A stretch of DNA of 64,000 bases from Cyclobacteriaceae bacterium (GTDB lineage Bacteria; Bacteroidota; Bacteroidia; Cytophagales; Cyclobacteriaceae). Shown here piece by piece: positions 61,495-64,000 of the stretch (the stretch's first letter is position 1; each line of letters starts with the position of its first letter). The stretch lies in contig JAPZUF010000007.1 in assembly GCA_027533395.1 (NCBI GenBank), positions 1 to 64,000 of the forward strand, read 5' to 3'. The notes under the pieces are model-generated. The model saw only the letters and a program-made list of their open reading frames with translations. It did no database searches and was not told the DNA's origin. Position numbers and translations under genes: made by a program.

Positions 61495-62214
61495 TTACCT
61501 TAGATTTTGCTCTAATTGGCGCACCAAAGCCTGAAAATCTTTAGGGTAAGGAGCTGTAAAAACCCTGCTTTCCCCATTCATCAACTTAAATTCGAGGGAA
61601 TAAGCATGCAACGCCATGCGTTTCATGAGCGGTTGTTCTTCTGTAAATTTTTTAAGGTTAAAGCCTCTTTTTATTTGAGAGAGGAAAACTGGTTTTCCAC
61701 CATATTGGTCGTCTCCGGCTATGGATGCCCCTAATGTGGCCAGGTGAATACGGATTTGGTGCATGCGACCGGTAACAGGTCGGCAATCTAGTAGCGTGTG
61801 TTGTTTATAGGATTTGATGGAAGTAAAATAAGTTTGCGCTTCTTTTCCCTGATTGGAAATTTTTACTACGCCATCATCAGCTTTTAAAATGGGTAGATCA
61901 ACCAATTGATTTTGAAAGTTATGAATGCCATCTGCGATAGCGTGATAAATTTTTGTGACTTCACGATGTTCGAATTGCATGCTGGCGTGGCGATAGGCTT
62001 CGGGATTTTTAGCAAAACACAAAACACCGGATGTGTCTTTATCTAAACGGTGACAAACTTGCGCATCGGATGAAAACTTTTTTGCCAAAGCCAATAAGTT
62101 CTGCATCGAGTTTCTGTCTTCTAACGTGGCAATGAAGGGTGGCTTGTTGATTAAGAAGAAATCGTTGTCTTCGTAAATCAAAATATCTTCAATGCTCAGC
62201 TTGCTTGTTTTCAT
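61495..62214 (-). CDS. RluA-family pseudouridine synthase
   Basis: A 239-residue RNA pseudouridine synthase. The catalytic segment VCHRLDKDTSGVLCFAKN contains the active-site aspartate (HRLDxxTSG); GRMHQIRIHLATLGASIAGD is the family C-terminal motif. No S4 RNA-binding domain precedes the catalytic domain, in contrast to RluC/RluD. The exact rRNA or tRNA target is unknown. The ATG at 62214 is preferred to one 17 codons upstream. Confidence 0.9.
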   Translation of the reverse strand: MKTSKLSIEDILIYEDNDFFLINKPPFIATLEDRNSMQNLLALAKKFSSDAQVCHRLDKDTSGVLCFAKNPEAYRHASMQFEHREVTKIYHAIADGIHNFQNQLVDLPILKADDGVVKISNQGKEAQTYFTSIKSYKQHTLLDCRPVTGRMHQIRIHLATLGASIAGDDQYGGKPVFLSQIKRGFNLKKFTEEQPLMKRMALHAYSLEFKLMNGESRVFTAPYPKDFQALVRQLEQNLR

Positions 62215-62281
62215 CGGATGGCAAAGGTAAGGAAAAAATGTTCCTCCACTAAGATTGCCATTCATGTGCTTATCATAAATG

Positions 62282-64000
62282 CTATTGAATAATGAGTCTG
62301 TCAGTTATTGTTTTGTGATTCTGATTATCAAAAAGTTTTAGGATGTAAACTCCTTGAGGCAAATTAATATCATCGGCAGTAAAAGTATTTTTCTTTGAAT
62401 CAAGAGATAAAACTAAATCACCGCTAACGTTATACAATTCGATTGTAGTGATTGTTTCAGTCTCAATATGCAGTGATTGTGTTTGCTTGTGCCAAGGGTT
62501 TGGATAAATCTTTAAGTAACTTTGGAAGTTATCTAGTTCAAACTTTATTACTTTAGAATAATCATAAGCACCATTAACATCAAACTGTTTAATTCTGTAA
62601 TACGAAATTTGTTTGCTTGACTGATCTTGGTAAGAATAGTTTTGCTGCTGGTTTGTATTGCCTTTGCCTTGTATTCTTCCTATTTCATACCAATGAGAAC
62701 CATCCAACGATTTTTGTATCTCAAAATAGTTGGAATTAATTTCTGTAGCTGTGCTCCAGCGCAATTCAATATCATTTTGGTTTTCTATTACATAAAAATC
62801 TAACCATGTTACTGGTAAGGGATTGCCATTTCCATTTACTGATGCAAAGGTGAAGTGACCGTATTGAGATACTGCATTGGTTAAATTAACAGTTAGACTT
62901 CCTTGTTCAGTTCCAACTCCACAAGGATCTGAGTTAGCATTAATTGTTGTTACAACAGCAGACCATTCTGTTTGTCCTACTGGTAATCTTGCCATTAATA
63001 AATCTTGTGCTGGAATAGTGTTTGTATTGGTGATATCGGACCAACATGCATCTTTATAGAAAAAAGTTAAGGTGACATTAGCGGGAAATACCGGTACAGC
63101 ATTCGGTGGATTAGGGACAACTTGGATTTGCCAATATTCTGCACCTGAAACATGATGTAATGTTACATTAGTTGATAAAACACTGTGAGCCGTATTAAAA
63201 TAATCTATTTCAAATCGTGTATTCCCATTTCCACTTCCATTGGTGTTTATAAAAACAGGTGCCCACTTTTGATCTCTGCCAATAGGGAAAAAAGAATTTG
63301 TTACTCCTAACTTCACTAAACCTCCTGTTATAAAACTTTGGGGATTGCCTTCGTTAGCAGTTGCTGTGGTCGTCATGATAAAATTATTTACACCACCTGT
63401 GTTGACAATTCCATTTTGCATGGTTAACACTCTGCTTACATTAATAACTCCACCTAGTGTAAGGGGCACGCCAGACGTATTGTTAATCGTTAAATTTTCA
63501 TATCGGCCTGTTATGGGTGGTATTTGTTGAGAAGTATTACCTGAAAAAATAACCGTTGTTATAGCTGCATCTATATTTGTTTGCAAGTATCCTTGTGTTG
63601 TATTAATTACATTTCCTTTTAATTCTAAAATTCCTCTTGTAGATAAATATAAATTATTGTTAGTACTAAAATTATTATCTATAAAAACTATATCTCCATT
63701 TATCAATGTCATACCATCTGATAGAATTTGAAATCTGTTAATGTCTTGAATTTGGTTTACCCCTTCATATTTAAAAATTAAGTTATCTTCAATTACTAAT
63801 GTTGTAAAATCCGTAACAGTTACAACATTTTTTTCATTATCAGTTGCGGGGCTGTTGAATGCTAGCGTTCTTAACTCCAATGTTCCTTCAATATTTACAC
63901 TTGCATTGCTATCGGTAGTATTTGCTCCTAAAGAAAACCTAATTCCATCATTTACTGTTTCTGTTGTTCTTTCAACATTCAATAACACATTATCGGTAAT
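62282..64000 (-). CDS. Secreted T9SS-sorted protein, N-terminus outside the window
   Basis: The reading frame is open to the right edge, so only the last 572 residues are present. The visible part has repetitive beta-rich segments (SNVTLHHVSGAEYWQIQVVP) that look like a cell-surface passenger, then a domain with LRWSTATEINSNYFEIQKSL, and finally a type A Por/T9SS C-terminal sorting tail: LKIYPNPWHKQ, ELYNVSGDLV, LPQGVYILKLF and TDRLIIQ. The tail directs secretion through the type IX system and surface attachment. Function of the passenger is unknown. The closest in-window start (GTG at 63988) is not likely to be the true start. Confidence 0.88.
   Translation of the reverse strand: MTDNVLLNVERTTETVNDGIRFSLGANTTDSNASVNIEGTLELRTLAFNSPATDNEKNVVTVTDFTTLVIEDNLIFKYEGVNQIQDINRFQILSDGMTLINGDIVFIDNNFSTNNNLYLSTRGILELKGNVINTTQGYLQTNIDAAITTVIFSGNTSQQIPPITGRYENLTINNTSGVPLTLGGVINVSRVLTMQNGIVNTGGVNNFIMTTTATANEGNPQSFITGGLVKLGVTNSFFPIGRDQKWAPVFINTNGSGNGNTRFEIDYFNTAHSVLSTNVTLHHVSGAEYWQIQVVPNPPNAVPVFPANVTLTFFYKDACWSDITNTNTIPAQDLLMARLPVGQTEWSAVVTTINANSDPCGVGTEQGSLTVNLTNAVSQYGHFTFASVNGNGNPLPVTWLDFYVIENQNDIELRWSTATEINSNYFEIQKSLDGSHWYEIGRIQGKGNTNQQQNYSYQDQSSKQISYYRIKQFDVNGAYDYSKVIKFELDNFQSYLKIYPNPWHKQTQSLHIETETITTIELYNVSGDLVLSLDSKKNTFTADDINLPQGVYILKLFDNQNHKTITDRLIIQ

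Noticed and set aside
1-64000. tRNA genes
   Set aside because: A visual scan of intergenic regions for T-loop and acceptor-stem patterns found none; no gap contains a convincing cloverleaf.

Overview
The window looks like chromosomal DNA of a member of the Bacteroidota, probably in the Chitinophagales/Sphingobacteriales range; the assignment is by protein character, not by search. Indicators are a secreted protein with a type IX secretion (Por) C-terminal sorting tail, Bacteroidota-specific families (DUF2480, DUF2279, CtlX), a Na+-pumping NADH:quinone reductase, and promoters of the Bacteroidota type (TTTG, 19-21 bp spacer, TAnnTTTG) in place of -35/-10 boxes. Genes are dense and mostly housekeeping. 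One accessory block (about 38.1-44.3 kb) stands out.

Layout. 1-384: non-coding; a strong minus-strand promoter points off the left edge and may drive an rRNA operon. 0.4-3.9 kb (-): rpmH, rnpA, S41 protease, tsaB, DUF2480. 3.9-8.2 kb (-): adenosine/ribokinase-family kinase, secreted protein, a dihydrolipoamide-dehydrogenase-like flavoprotein without redox cysteines, and CtlX. 8.2-18.7 kb: histidine kinase and PAP2 phosphatase, VOC and YdeI-like proteins, riboflavin synthase, a set of small membrane/envelope genes with a winged-helix regulator, DUF72, cysS, yidD. 18.7-22 kb (-): tsaD, hotdog thioesterase, smpB, NlpC/P60 peptidase, HNH protein. 22-33 kb: TamB, DUF2279, NUDIX, pyrE, alpha/beta hydrolase, a second S41 protease, DUF2807, TerB. 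33.2-38 kb: dnaA, and divergently a single-chain methylmalonyl-CoA mutase fusing both subunits.

38.1-44.3 kb is the accessory block: a DUF5131 (phage Gp37/Gp68-like) protein, an AT-rich membrane protein, a 494-residue protein with a nucleoside-deoxyribosyltransferase/TIR-like domain, and a 791-residue DNA methyltransferase with a nuclease-like N-terminus and an AT-rich central segment. A hairpin-rich repeat region follows it. This is the best candidate here for an uncharacterised phage-defence locus, but that is inference from domain types and context.

44.4-64 kb returns to core genes: obgE, adk, hpt, an M42 peptidase, upp, DUF502, nqrABCDE (no nqrF adjacent), cmk preceded by two tiny sister lipoproteins, an orphan SUKH-like immunity gene, a MATE exporter, rplM-rpsI-rpsB-tsf, an RluA-type pseudouridine synthase, and the 3' part of a T9SS-secreted protein.

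Connections: nucleotide salvage and synthesis recur (adenosine kinase, pyrE, adk, hpt, upp, cmk); t6A tRNA modification is represented by tsaB and tsaD; translation by ribosomal proteins, EF-Ts, cysS, smpB and obgE; envelope maintenance by TamB, two S41 proteases, NlpC/P60, YidD and MATE. No tRNA, rRNA body, IS transposase, CRISPR array or prophage structural gene was recognised.
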